Shown piece by piece: positions 25,388-32,463 of a stretch of DNA of 64,000 bases. Each line of letters starts with the position of its first letter. The first letter of the stretch is position 1. Origin of the DNA: CAWIMX01 sp963837345 (GTDB lineage Bacteria; Acidobacteriota; Vicinamibacteria; Vicinamibacterales; CAVVIG01); NCBI GenBank assembly GCA_963837345.1, contig CAWIMX010000001.1:2108001-2172000 (forward strand), given 5' to 3'. A model generated the notes under the pieces. That model was not told the origin of the DNA, did no database searches, and saw only the letters and a program-made list of their open reading frames with translations. Both the position numbers and the translations under genes were made by a program.

Positions 25388-25421
25388 TATCAAAGATTGA
25401 TATATCTAGTCAATAGACTAG
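25388..25421. promoter_or_regulatory. Two AT-rich palindromes upstream of marR-type gene
   Basis: TATCAA-aga-TTGATA (25388-25402) and CTAGTC-aata-GACTAG (25406-25421) are both perfect. They lie in the only AT-rich part of the 312-base gap between the DUF2141 and MarR genes, 36-70 bases before the MarR start. Typical size for MarR dimer sites; likely control both directions. The rest of the gap shows no supported gene. Confidence 0.55.
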
Positions 25422-25457
25422 TGTAAAATAGCGTCACTTACGGGCCACGAAGAACTC

Positions 25458-25907
25458 ATGGACAAGCACGCGCTGACAACGCTGGTGTGGGGAGCGATGT
25501 TCGACCTGCTCACGCGCACCGCACCGGAACGGACACGAAGCCTGGCTCGCCGGAGCCTCACCCCGAATGATTCGAGGGCGCTCATGAGCCTGGACGTGAA
25601 TGAGGGTAAGCCGATGCGCGCGCTTGCCGAGGCCTGGGACTGTGATCCGTCTTATACGACCTGGATCGTGGATCGCTTGGAGCGACTGGGACTTGCGGCG
25701 AGACGACCTGCGCCGCAGGATCGCCGCGTCAAGCTCATTGTGTTGACCAAGAAAGGTGACCAGATTCGCCGACAGCTAATGGAAGAGTTCCATCGTCCGC
25801 CCGCTGAGCTCTCCGCACTCGGACGACAGGACCTCGAGGCGCTGCACACTATCTTGACGAAACTGGGCGCGCAGAGGAGTGACGGGAATCAGATCAAGCC
25901 GGATTGA
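25458..25907 (+). CDS. MarR-family transcriptional regulator
   Basis: 149 aa. Central winged HTH: MRALAEAWDCDPSYTTWIVDRLERLGLAARRPAPQDRRVKLIVLTKKG, the wing DRR motif intact. N- and C-terminal helices would form the dimer. Divergent from the DUF2141/flavin monooxygenase cluster, with palindromes between. MarR proteins often respond to phenolic compounds and repress genes for their export or breakdown, which fits the monooxygenase. Confidence 0.92.
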   Translation: MDKHALTTLVWGAMFDLLTRTAPERTRSLARRSLTPNDSRALMSLDVNEGKPMRALAEAWDCDPSYTTWIVDRLERLGLAARRPAPQDRRVKLIVLTKKGDQIRRQLMEEFHRPPAELSALGRQDLEALHTILTKLGAQRSDGNQIKPD

Positions 25908-26028
25908 TCCGGCTCACCTTCTTACGGAATCGCCTGGCCCTTCGGCCGCCCCTTCGCGCCCACGATTTTCTCCAAGGTGGCAACCAGTGTGGCAAAGCAG
26001 CGACGGCGGCGAGTTCAACGCTTCAGCC

Positions 26029-26164
26029 TCTCCATATTCTCGCGCACGACCGGGACGAAGATCCCCATGAGGAACAGCATCCAGCGTGGGACGCCCTGCA
26101 CGGTAGGGCCTTCGCGATAGTTCGTAAGCGATGCGCAGGTACTGTTCGCCGGTGATCGGTTCCT
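26029..26164 (-). repeat. Relic copy of an internal epimerase-gene segment
   Basis: 136 bases nearly identical to 26296-26433, 267 bases to the right. This copy lacks two bases (CACGG-TAG against CACGGCGTAG), which breaks the reading frame, and has a few substitutions. It lies past the end of the epimerase remnant, so it is a partial duplicate, not a tandem domain. Confidence 0.85.
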
Positions 26165-26182
26165 CGGTAGCCCGATGCGCTC

Positions 26183-26757
26183 TCAGGCTCTCAACGTTGC
26201 GGCAATGCCTTCGCGGTATCCGGTGGCCGCGAGCCGCAGCGCCCGCTCCGCCTTGCTGCTGTCAAACCGATAGTCGTACTCGAACTGGTAGAGCATCTCC
26301 ATATTCTCGCGCACGACCGGGACGAAGATCCCCATGAGGAACAGCATCCAGCGTGGGACGACCTGCACGGCGTAGGGCCTTCGCGATAGTTCGCAAGCGA
26401 TGCGCACGTACTGTTCGCCGGTGATCGGTTCCTTGCTGGTGAGTGCGTGCCAGACCTGACCATATGCCGATGGCGTGTTCCCCAACACGGCAAGACTGCG
26501 TCCGGCGTCCGGCGTGTACGTGAATGTGTGCACCGCCTTCGCATTGCCGAGCCACTGCGGCGTCTTCTTCGCCTTGAGACGTTCCGTCACGGTTGCATGC
26601 GTGACGCTCAGCGACGCGTCAGGACCGTAGAAATCGGCCGCACGCACGATCATCGCGCGCAGTTCACCGCGCTTGGCCTCGTCCATCAGCACTGTCGCGA
26701 TTCGTGCGCGCCTTCACCTTTTCGGCTGTGCGGATTGTACGGCGTGTCCTCGGTCAT
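26183..26757 (-). pseudogene. 5'-truncated, frameshifted NAD-dependent epimerase/SDR gene
   Basis: The C-terminal half of an extended SDR is clear: MIVRAADFYGPDA, VTERLKAKKTPQWLG, HTFTYTPDAGRSLAVLG, SRRPYAVQVVPRWMLFLMG to the stop at 26183. Upstream, MTEDTPYNPHSRKGE (from 26757) is the segment that precedes it in relatives, but one base is missing before RIATVLMDEAKRG. The N-terminal Rossmann fold with the NAD loop is gone. It cannot bind NAD as encoded. It holds the source copy of the 138-base duplication. Confidence 0.82.
26296..26433 (-). repeat. Source copy of the epimerase-segment duplication
   Basis: 138 bases inside the epimerase remnant, in frame there, duplicated at 26029-26164 in the same orientation. 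Confidence 0.85.
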
Positions 26758-27105
26758 CACCCCTCCAGCGCGGCGTGGGTGGTTGGCACGCTCATCGCAG
26801 CATCCTGTTCAGCGGCATCACGCGGCTGATGATCGCGATCGCGGCGCAGCGCGTTCTCGCGTGAGGTACCCATGGCCGCACACATCCGACGCCCTCCTCG
26901 CGACCTTCCAAGGATTTGTTCATGAGGAGTAGCGCCTGCATGGACGGGACGAGGGTGGCGATCGCGACGACGTCCGGCTCGGGCAGGCCAAGGTTGAGCT
27001 GGCAACATGTCCCGCGGGACCGGTGGCGGCGAAGTCGATTAGGAGGTCTGACACAATTTCGGCGATAATGATTTTAGCCCGCTTGCAACTCGTTGATTCT
27101 AAAGC
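26758..27105. other. Decayed gap before tRNA-Ser
   Basis: No intact gene. Minus-strand stretches such as LGLPEPDVVAIATLVPSMQA and AIAIISRVMPLNRML look like pieces of small membrane proteins but are not continuous. A GATAAT hexamer at 27064-27069 could be the tRNA promoter -10 box. TCTGACACAATTTCGGCGA near 27046 weakly resembles the right part of the interspersed repeats. Confidence 0.45.
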
Positions 27106-27195
27106 GGAGAGATGTCCGAGTGGTTGAAGGAGCACGCTTGGAAAGCGTGTGTAGGGGAAACTCTACCGTGGGTTCGAATCCCACTCTCTCCGCCA
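27106..27195 (+). tRNA. tRNA-Ser(GGA), CCA encoded
   Basis: Acceptor stem GGAGAGA/TCTCTCC with discriminator G and encoded CCA (27193-27195). D-stem TCC/GGA, anticodon stem CACGC/GCGTG with loop TTGGAAA giving anticodon GGA (27140-27142), a long class II variable arm (GTAG...CTAC) and T-arm GTGGG-TTCGAAT-CCCAC. Reads UCC and UCU. Its first 39 bases recur at 19663. Confidence 0.97.
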
Positions 27196-27217
27196 ATTCC
27201 TCCCCAGGAGACGCGTG

Positions 27218-27751
27218 ATGACGCGATGGGTCTGGCCGGCTCTGGCTGTTTCGATCTTCCTCGCGCCGGCGATCGTCCGCGCGCAGGCGCCCGCCGACCC
27301 GGCCTCCTCCGAGCTTCGCCGCGTCCTCGACTCGTTCGCCAACAACCTCGTCGCCACCGCCGAGGAATTTCCTGCCGACAAGTACACCTACCATCCGACA
27401 CCCGAGCAGATGACCGTCGGCGCCACGATGGCGCACATCGCACAGGTGAACAACTTCGCCTGCTCGAAGGTCGCCGGCAAACCGGGGCCGACGATGGCCC
27501 AGGTGGAAGAGACGGACAAAGACCGGCTGGTCGCCGGCCTGAAGGCGTCGATGGACTACTGCCGCCAGGCGTTCGCGGATCTGACGGACGCGAAGCTCGG
27601 CGACGCCGTCACGCTCTTCGGCACGAGAAACACGACTCGCTTCGCCGCTGCCCTCGAGGTCACCAACGACCTCATCGATCACTACGCCGCGCTCGCGGTC
27701 TATCTCCGCCTCAACGGCCTGCTCCCTCCCACGGCCCAGCGAGGGCGGTAG
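27218..27751 (+). CDS. Exported DinB-family protein
   Basis: 177 aa beginning right after tRNA-Ser. AGGAG lies upstream of GTG 27215/ATG 27218. A signal peptide (MTRWVWPALAVSIFLAPAIVRAQA) is followed by a DinB fold with metal histidines in MAHIAQVNNF (near residue 75) and IDHYAALAVYLRLNG (near 158). Exported DinB proteins are common in Acidobacteria-like genomes; the reaction is unknown. Not obviously related to the cytoplasmic DinB at 21.8 kb beyond the fold. Convergent with a small membrane protein. Confidence 0.85.
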   Translation: MTRWVWPALAVSIFLAPAIVRAQAPADPASSELRRVLDSFANNLVATAEEFPADKYTYHPTPEQMTVGATMAHIAQVNNFACSKVAGKPGPTMAQVEETDKDRLVAGLKASMDYCRQAFADLTDAKLGDAVTLFGTRNTTRFAAALEVTNDLIDHYAALAVYLRLNGLLPPTAQRGR

Positions 27752-27754
27752 CCG

Positions 27755-28108
27755 TCAGCGCGATGTGATGATCACGCCGGCGATCGCGCCGGCCGTCGCG
27801 CCAATCAGTCCACCCCGCGCCACGACGGCTTCCGGATCGTCGCAGCCGCAAGGCAGGGCGAGCCGGCTGGCGATGAACATGCCGCCATAGAGGCCGACTA
27901 CGGCCAGGCCGGCGACCACGGCGGCTTTGTGACGGCTGCCACGCGACGCCTGCGCCCGCTGCGGCGAGGGCAGGGGAGCCGATGACGCCTGCGGGTCGAA
28001 CGTCAGTTTCGCGATCGAGGCCCGGATGTTCGTCGCAGGCTGGTCAGCGTAGACGGCGGGAGCGGCGAGGGAAAGCGCGATGGCAACCACGGCAGCGCGT
28101 CGAAGCAT
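27755..28108 (-). CDS. Small exported membrane protein with glycine-zipper segment
   Basis: 117 aa; ATG with GAGGAATC before it. An N-terminal signal segment (MLRRAAVVAIALSLAAPAVYA) is followed by a polar stretch, then two hydrophobic segments: AAVVAGLAVVGLYGGMFIASRL and the glycine-rich GGLIGATAGAIAGVIITS. The loop between has two close cysteines (LPCGCDD). I recognise no family; such proteins probably sit in the inner or outer membrane. Its stop is three bases from the end of the convergent DinB gene. Confidence 0.6.
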   Translation of the reverse strand: MLRRAAVVAIALSLAAPAVYADQPATNIRASIAKLTFDPQASSAPLPSPQRAQASRGSRHKAAVVAGLAVVGLYGGMFIASRLALPCGCDDPEAVVARGGLIGATAGAIAGVIITSR

Positions 28109-28339
28109 GATTCCTCCTCACACCTGGATGCGAAAAGAACATCGAGCCCGGCTCACCGGCACCCTCCCGCCGATGTCTGGACCGTGTGGTTCAGCAGCGC
28201 GGACGGCGGGGCCAATCTCGAGCGGTGTCGTCCGTCAGGCACTCGGGCCTTGACGCGCAGGCCGTGGAGCGGTATGAGTAGATCGATCCACGGACTCGCG
28301 TGGAGGTGAAGCCAATGGATGTGCCACCGGGTGTAGATC

Positions 28340-28675
28340 GCGCGTTCACGGCGGGCGCCAGCCGGTGAACGCGCCATCCTGACGTCGATCAGATTTGCGA
28401 ATCCTGGCTCCTGCCAGGATGCGTGCCCGCTCCACGCGGGACGCAATCTCGAAACGCCCGCGCCCTGAACGCCACCAGACGGTCGGCAGAGTTCAGGGCC
28501 CGGGCGTTTCCTTCATCTGTCCCTTCGCGGTGCCTCGATTCCAGCTGGTGTCGATCTTGCTGCCTCTTCGAGAAGAGGCGTCGAGGCGCTCCGGAGCGGC
28601 AGGTTTTGCGGGGGTTTTGCCCCCGGATTCGCCCGGCCAGCCGCCGCGGCGGCGCGACCGCCGGAAAACCGGCGG
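28340..28675 (+). promoter_or_regulatory. Hairpin-dense leader upstream of the hibernation-factor gene
   Basis: The 582-base gap 28109-28690 holds no supported gene. Its right part holds seven hairpins in a row: 28340-28374 (10-bp arms), 28401-28420 (8 bp, perfect), 28426-28440, 28451-28510 (20-bp arms, one mismatch), 28562-28579 (GCCTCTT/AAGAGGC), 28610-28624 (G5/C5) and 28658-28675 (CCGCCGG-aaaa-CCGGCGG). The last abuts the ribosome site GGGAGG of the next gene. None has a clear T-run. A structured untranslated leader or an ncRNA is likely; class unknown. Confidence 0.5.
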
Positions 28676-28690
28676 GGAGGGAGGCCCATC

Positions 28691-29146
28691 ATGAAAGTCC
28701 CGATGACCGTGACGTTCCACGACGTGCCCCGGCTGGAGTGGATCGACGCCGAGATACGCGCGCGCGCCGGGAAACTCGAGACCTTCTATTCCGACATCAC
28801 GACGTGCCGGGTGGTGCTCGACCGGCCGCATCGGCACCACGAAGACGGCAACCGATTCAGTGTTCGCGTCGAGCTCGTCGTTCCGGAAGAAGACATCGCC
28901 GTCACGAGAACCGGCAACGTCCACGCGTCGCGCAAGCAGCTCGGCGAAGAGGAGTGGGTCAAGCAGTTCGACGTCGAGGCCACTCGGAAGGATCTGCGCC
29001 TCGTGCTGCGCCGGACGTTCGACGTCGCTCGACGCCGGCTGCAGGACTACGCGCGTAAGCGCCGCGTCATTCGCCGCGGGCTTCGGCCTCGGCCAGCCAT
29101 CCCCGGCGCAGCTCGTCGGCGGGCACGCTCGACAGATACGGCTTGA
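28691..29146 (+). CDS. Ribosome hibernation-promoting factor, HPF/RaiA family
   Basis: 151 aa; strong GGGAGGGAGG upstream of the ATG. The HPF fold (beta-alpha-beta-beta-beta-alpha) spans residues 1-120: VTFHDVPRLEWIDAEIRARAGKLETFY, then CRVVLDRPHRHHEDGNRFSVRVELVVP and DLRLVLRRTFDVARRRLQDYARKRR. Such factors bind the decoding region of the 30S subunit and silence it in stress. No long-HPF C-terminal dimer domain is present. The last 30 codons overlap the opposite trmO gene, and their basic composition suggests a non-conserved tail. Confidence 0.85.
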   Translation: MKVPMTVTFHDVPRLEWIDAEIRARAGKLETFYSDITTCRVVLDRPHRHHEDGNRFSVRVELVVPEEDIAVTRTGNVHASRKQLGEEEWVKQFDVEATRKDLRLVLRRTFDVARRRLQDYARKRRVIRRGLRPRPAIPGAARRRARSTDTA

Positions 29147-29513
29147 GATCCAGGATCGGCGTGCCGTCGAGCATGTCGACGCCGCGAACGTCGAGCCGGC
29201 GGCCTTCGCGCCGAAGGAGGGCCACCACGGTCAGCCCGATCGGGTTCGGGCGCATCGGCGATCGCGTTGCAAACACGCCGTGCGGGCGCCCGTCCCAGGG
29301 CGGCGTCGCCACCAGATCGGATCCGCGCGACCGGTGAAATTCCCAGATCACGAACAGATGCGAGAAGCCGCCGATGTCGGCCAGGCCGGCCTCGAACTCC
29401 GGCAGGATGTCGAGCACGCCGACGGCGTCGTGCCGCGCGCCCCGCCCCTTGGGAATGGCCTTCGTGTCGGTGTAGGGGCTCTTCACGAACCCGATGGGCG
29501 TCGTCGTGAACAC
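29067..29513 (-). CDS. trmO: tRNA (N6-threonylcarbamoyladenosine37-N6)-methyltransferase TrmO
   Basis: 148 aa from a GTG. Single UPF0066/VirR-like beta-barrel: TPIGFVKSPYTDTKAIPKG, then GGFSHLFVIWEFHRS and the signature RSPMRPNPIGLTVVALL, ending VRGVDMLDGTPILDLKPYL. It methylates t6A37 to m6t6A in tRNA-Thr(GGU) using SAM. Shorter than E. coli TrmO, lacking its C-terminal domain, as is common. Its 3' end overlaps the convergent hibernation-factor gene by 80 bases, and its start is one base past the DUF4159 stop, so it is probably co-transcribed with DUF4159. Confidence 0.9.
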   Translation of the reverse strand: MFTTTPIGFVKSPYTDTKAIPKGRGARHDAVGVLDILPEFEAGLADIGGFSHLFVIWEFHRSRGSDLVATPPWDGRPHGVFATRSPMRPNPIGLTVVALLRREGRRLDVRGVDMLDGTPILDLKPYLSSVPADELRRGWLAEAEARGE

Positions 29514-29514
29514 G

Positions 29515-30354
29515 TCAGTGCGTCATCGCGTAGAGGACGATGTTGATGCCAAGGGCGTAGCCGTCGGGCGAGAATCGCGCGAAGTATTCGGCGCTTTCGG
29601 TCTCCCGCTCCCACGTGTCGGGGATGTCCGTGTTGTGAGCCATCACGACCAGCAGCCGCCCCTTGTCGTCGGCGATCCCGCGGAAGTTCACCTGCGCGCT
29701 GTCGAAGCCCCGCTCCGAGGTGCCGCCGCCGCGGCGCCAGAACTGAATCGACGACACCTGTTCGACCGACGCGATGTCGTACATCATGTGCATCAGCGGG
29801 TGGTCGGGCGTGATGTCGAAGACGGGAAACTCGTTCGGCGGAAGCACGCGGCCGATTTCCCGGGCCCACTGTTCCCAGGCCTGCGTGCCCCAGAAGTCGT
29901 CGGTCTCCAGGAAGCCGCCCTTGAGCAGGTACTCGCGAAGCGCCGCCACTTCGTCTTCCGAAAAATGCGCCGTGCCGACGTCTTCCATGTAGAGCATCGG
30001 GCACTCGAACAGCAGCGGATCGGTCAGCTGCACGACCAGGTGGTCGGGCTGGCCGGTCGCGTCCATCTTCACGTGCACCTTCGTGAGCTCGCCGAGCCGG
30101 ACCGAGAAGTTGTTGTCGGCGGCCGGATAGTCGGTATCGGCGCCCGAGCCGCCGGCTTCCGGGCGGTTCCGCGTGAAGTAGCCGCGACAGTAGTTGAAGG
30201 AGCCGTCGAAGCTCTCGGCCTTCGCCCAGCGGATCGCCGCGCCGCGAAAGCCGCCCCCGCCCCGGTAGATGAACTGCGCCCAGACGAGCGACGCTCCGGC
30301 CGTCAGCGCGAACGCCACGAAGACCGCAAGCCGCGTCAATCGGCCGGGGCGCAT
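29515..30354 (-). CDS. DUF4159-family secreted protein, copy 1
   Basis: 279 aa from ATG 30354. Signal peptide ending in LVWAQ, then FIYRGGGGFRG and the DUF4159 core: FNYCRGYFTR, DTDYPAADNNFSVRLGELT, LLFECPMLYMEDVGTAHFS, LREYLLKGGFLETDDFWG, PNEFPVFDITPDHPLMHMMYD and the end ARFSPDGYALGINIVLYAMTH. The fold is a class-I glutamine-amidotransferase-like sandwich lacking a known active site. Members often sit in BatA/MoxR-type gene clusters, which are absent here. A close paralogue lies directly upstream. A TATAGT box six bases before the ATG suggests a leaderless mRNA. Confidence 0.9.
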   Translation of the reverse strand: MRPGRLTRLAVFVAFALTAGASLVWAQFIYRGGGGFRGAAIRWAKAESFDGSFNYCRGYFTRNRPEAGGSGADTDYPAADNNFSVRLGELTKVHVKMDATGQPDHLVVQLTDPLLFECPMLYMEDVGTAHFSEDEVAALREYLLKGGFLETDDFWGTQAWEQWAREIGRVLPPNEFPVFDITPDHPLMHMMYDIASVEQVSSIQFWRRGGGTSERGFDSAQVNFRGIADDKGRLLVVMAHNTDIPDTWERETESAEYFARFSPDGYALGINIVLYAMTH

Positions 30355-30360
30355 ACGACC

Positions 30361-30366
30361 ACTATA
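30361..30366 (-). promoter_or_regulatory. -10 box for DUF4159 copy 1, leaderless geometry
   Basis: TATAGT, then six bases (GGTCGT), then ATG at 30354. The usual 6-7 base gap from -10 to the first transcribed base would put transcription start on the A of ATG. No Shine-Dalgarno can fit. No good -35 box is visible. Confidence 0.5.
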
Positions 30367-30414
30367 CTGCCGCACGTCGTGGGGCGTCCGCGCTCGGAGC
30401 CGGCGGCGCTCCCT

Positions 30415-31257
30415 TCAGTGCGTCATCGCGTATAGCGCGATGTTGATCCCGAGGGCGTAGCCATCCGGCGAGAATCGCGCGAAATATTCGGCGCTCTCGC
30501 CCTCGCGCTCCCACGTGTCGGGGATGTCGGTGTTGTGGGCCATCACGACCAGCAGCCGCCCCCTGGCGTCGGCGATGCCGCGAAAGTCCGGGTGCGGGCT
30601 GTCCCAGCCGCGCTCCGACGTGCTGCCGCCGCTCCGGCTCCAGAAGTTGATGGAGGAGACCTGCTCGACGGCCTTGATGTCGTACATCATGTGCAGGATC
30701 GGATGCGTCAGGGGAATGTCGAAGATCGGGAACTCGTTCGGCGGCAGGACGCGGCCGATCTCGTCGACCCAGGTGTTCCAGGCTTCGGTGCCCCAGAAAT
30801 CGTCGACTTCGAGCAGCCCGCCCTTCAGGAGATAGGCTCGCAGCCCATCGGCTTCTTCGGGGGAGAAATGCGCCGTGCCGACGTCCTCCATGTAGACCAG
30901 CGGACAATGGAAGAGCCACGGGTCGGTCATGCGGACCACGACGAAGTCGGGTTGTCCTTCGGCGTCCATCTTGATCGGCGTCTTGGTGAGCTCGCCCAGG
31001 CGCACGGAGAAGTTGTTGTCGGCCGCCGGGTAGTCGGTGTCCGAGCCGCTGCCGCCATCCTCGTACCGGACCCGCGTGAAGTATCCGCGGCAGTAGTTGA
31101 ACGAGCCGTCGAAACTGTCCTCGCGCGCCCACTTTGGCGACGATCGACGGAAGCCGCCGCCGCCGCGATAAATGAACTGCGCAAAAGCCAGCGACGAGCC
31201 GGCGAGGATCGCCGTCGCCACGAATGCCGCCAGCCGCCTCGGCTTCCCTGAACGCAT
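30415..31257 (-). CDS. DUF4159-family secreted protein, copy 2
   Basis: 280 aa from ATG 31257; an open frame runs on to 32250 but that part is antisense shadow of the NHL gene. Signal peptide MRSGKPRRLAAFVATAILAGSSLAFAQ cut before FIYRGGGGF. The core motifs are nearly word-for-word those of copy 1 (FNYCRGYFTR, PAADNNFSVRLGELT, YMEDVGTAHFS, AHNTDIPDTWERE, FSPDGYALGINIALYAMTH). Divergence is mostly in the signal peptide and in the middle charged loops. A tandem duplication with both copies intact implies both are used. The promoter context matches copy 1. Confidence 0.9.
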   Translation of the reverse strand: MRSGKPRRLAAFVATAILAGSSLAFAQFIYRGGGGFRRSSPKWAREDSFDGSFNYCRGYFTRVRYEDGGSGSDTDYPAADNNFSVRLGELTKTPIKMDAEGQPDFVVVRMTDPWLFHCPLVYMEDVGTAHFSPEEADGLRAYLLKGGLLEVDDFWGTEAWNTWVDEIGRVLPPNEFPIFDIPLTHPILHMMYDIKAVEQVSSINFWSRSGGSTSERGWDSPHPDFRGIADARGRLLVVMAHNTDIPDTWEREGESAEYFARFSPDGYALGINIALYAMTH

Positions 31258-31263
31258 ACGCGC

Positions 31264-31269
31264 ACTATA
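31264..31269 (-). promoter_or_regulatory. -10 box for DUF4159 copy 2, leaderless geometry
   Basis: TATAGT, six bases (GCGCGT), ATG. Same spacing as copy 1 and a shared CGTATGCG context around the start. Confidence 0.5.
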
Positions 31270-31286
31270 CCAGCGTCGGTCGGGAC

Positions 31287-31292
31287 TATAAT
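31287..31292 (+). promoter_or_regulatory. TATAAT -10 box, NHL-protein gene
   Basis: Consensus TATAAT on the plus strand, 50 bases before ATG 31342; no clear -35 hexamer. It lies 17 bases from the minus-strand box, so the two promoters are back to back. Confidence 0.45.
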
Positions 31293-31341
31293 GCGCTCGG
31301 TTGCCGCGGTCCCGTCTCAGCGTTTCCTGGAGCCGATCGAT

Positions 31342-32280
31342 ATGCCGACTCGCCGCCATGCCGCGCTCGTCGCCCTTGTGCTCGCCGCCGCGGTCCCGCT
31401 TGCGGCCCAGGGCGGCGGATCTGCCCCGTATCGCCTCGTCGACGGCTGGGGTGCGCTGCCGAGCGGTCTCACCTACGGCGAGGTGCCGGGCATGACGATC
31501 GACGCGGACGGCCGCATCTACGCCTTCCACCGGAACTCGCCGCCTGTGGTCGAGTTCGATCGTTCCGGCCAGGTGCTCAAGACGTGGGGCGAAGGCCTGT
31601 TCGTGTGGCCGCACGGCATTCGGGTGGACCTGAACGGCTTCCTCTGGATCACGGATGGACGCGCCAGGGACGGCAAGGGCCAGCAGGTCTTCAAGTTCAC
31701 GCGCGACGGCAAGCTCGTGATGACGCTCGGCACGGCTGGCGTGGCGGGCGACGGTCCGAACACGTTCAACGGCCCGACCGACGTCGCCGTGGCGCAGAAT
31801 GGCGACATCTTCGTCGCCGACGGCCACGTGAACTCGCGCATCGTCAAGTTCGCGCCCGACGGCACGTTCATCAAGGCGTGGGGCAGGAAGGGAACCGGGC
31901 CGGGCGAGTTCGACGTGCCGCACACGATCTTTTTCGACTCGCAGGGCCGCCTGTTCGTGGGCGATCGCTCGAACAAGCGCATCCAGATCTTCGACCAGGA
32001 CGGCAGGTTCATCGATCAGTGGCCGCAGTTCGGGTCGCCGAGCGGGATCTTCATCTCGTCCGACGACACGCTCTACGTGGTCGACTACAACGACAAGAAG
32101 GCCGTGTTCGTCGGCAGCGCCAAAGACGGGTCGATCAAGTACACGTTCGAGGAAGCGCTGGCCGAAGGCGTGGCCGTCGACCGCGACGGGAACATCTACG
32201 TCGGCGAGACCGTGCCCGGCGAAACCGCCAGCGGCCGCAAGACCGGCCACATCGTCCGCAAGCTCGAGCGGATTCGCTGA
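31342..32280 (+). CDS. Secreted NHL-repeat six-bladed beta-propeller protein
   Basis: 312 aa from ATG 31342. Signal peptide MPTRRHAALVALVLAAAVPLAAQ. Repeated propeller blades of the NHL/PAL type: GMTIDADGRIYAFHRN, GIRVDLNGFLWITDGRA, DVAVAQNGDIFVADGHVNSR, TIFFDSQGRLFVGDRSNKR, GIFISSDDTLYVVDYNDKK and GVAVDRDGNIYVGETV, i.e. six blades. The family includes peptidyl-alpha-hydroxyglycine alpha-amidating lyase and many binding proteins; the lyase zinc and calcium ligands are not secure here. Periplasmic or secreted. Divergent from DUF4159 copy 2. Confidence 0.85.
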   Translation: MPTRRHAALVALVLAAAVPLAAQGGGSAPYRLVDGWGALPSGLTYGEVPGMTIDADGRIYAFHRNSPPVVEFDRSGQVLKTWGEGLFVWPHGIRVDLNGFLWITDGRARDGKGQQVFKFTRDGKLVMTLGTAGVAGDGPNTFNGPTDVAVAQNGDIFVADGHVNSRIVKFAPDGTFIKAWGRKGTGPGEFDVPHTIFFDSQGRLFVGDRSNKRIQIFDQDGRFIDQWPQFGSPSGIFISSDDTLYVVDYNDKKAVFVGSAKDGSIKYTFEEALAEGVAVDRDGNIYVGETVPGETASGRKTGHIVRKLERIR

Positions 32281-32415
32281 GCCGCAGTCGCGGCCAGAAA
32301 TCCGGCACCCGAGCTCCCATCAAGCACCCGACACCGCGCACCAGGCACGATCCCGGTTGGTGCACCTTTTGCGAGTCGTTCGACGGGGGCTGCCCAAGTG
32401 CCGGAATGCCGGCGT

Positions 32416-32439
32416 GCGTCCCGCCGTCAGGCGGGACGC
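32416..32439 (+). promoter_or_regulatory. Strong 10-bp hairpin in intergenic gap
   Basis: GCGTCCCGCC-gtca-GGCGGGACGC, perfect arms, between the NHL gene stop and the next start. No T-run. May be a rho-assisted terminator, an mRNA 3' end stabiliser or an REP-like element; a similar motif is at 28.42 kb. Confidence 0.4.
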
Positions 32440-32463
32440 GGCAGCCATGAGAGGGAGGTTGAG

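Noticed and set aside
28153..28446. 97-codon frame in the leader of the hibernation factor gene
   Set aside because: Overlaps three hairpins, no ribosome site, composition not protein-like.
30415..32250. A 611-codon open frame on the minus strand covering DUF4159 copy 2 and beyond
   Set aside because: Only the part from ATG 31257 has a signal peptide and DUF4159 motifs; the rest is antisense to the NHL propeller gene and has shadow-type composition.
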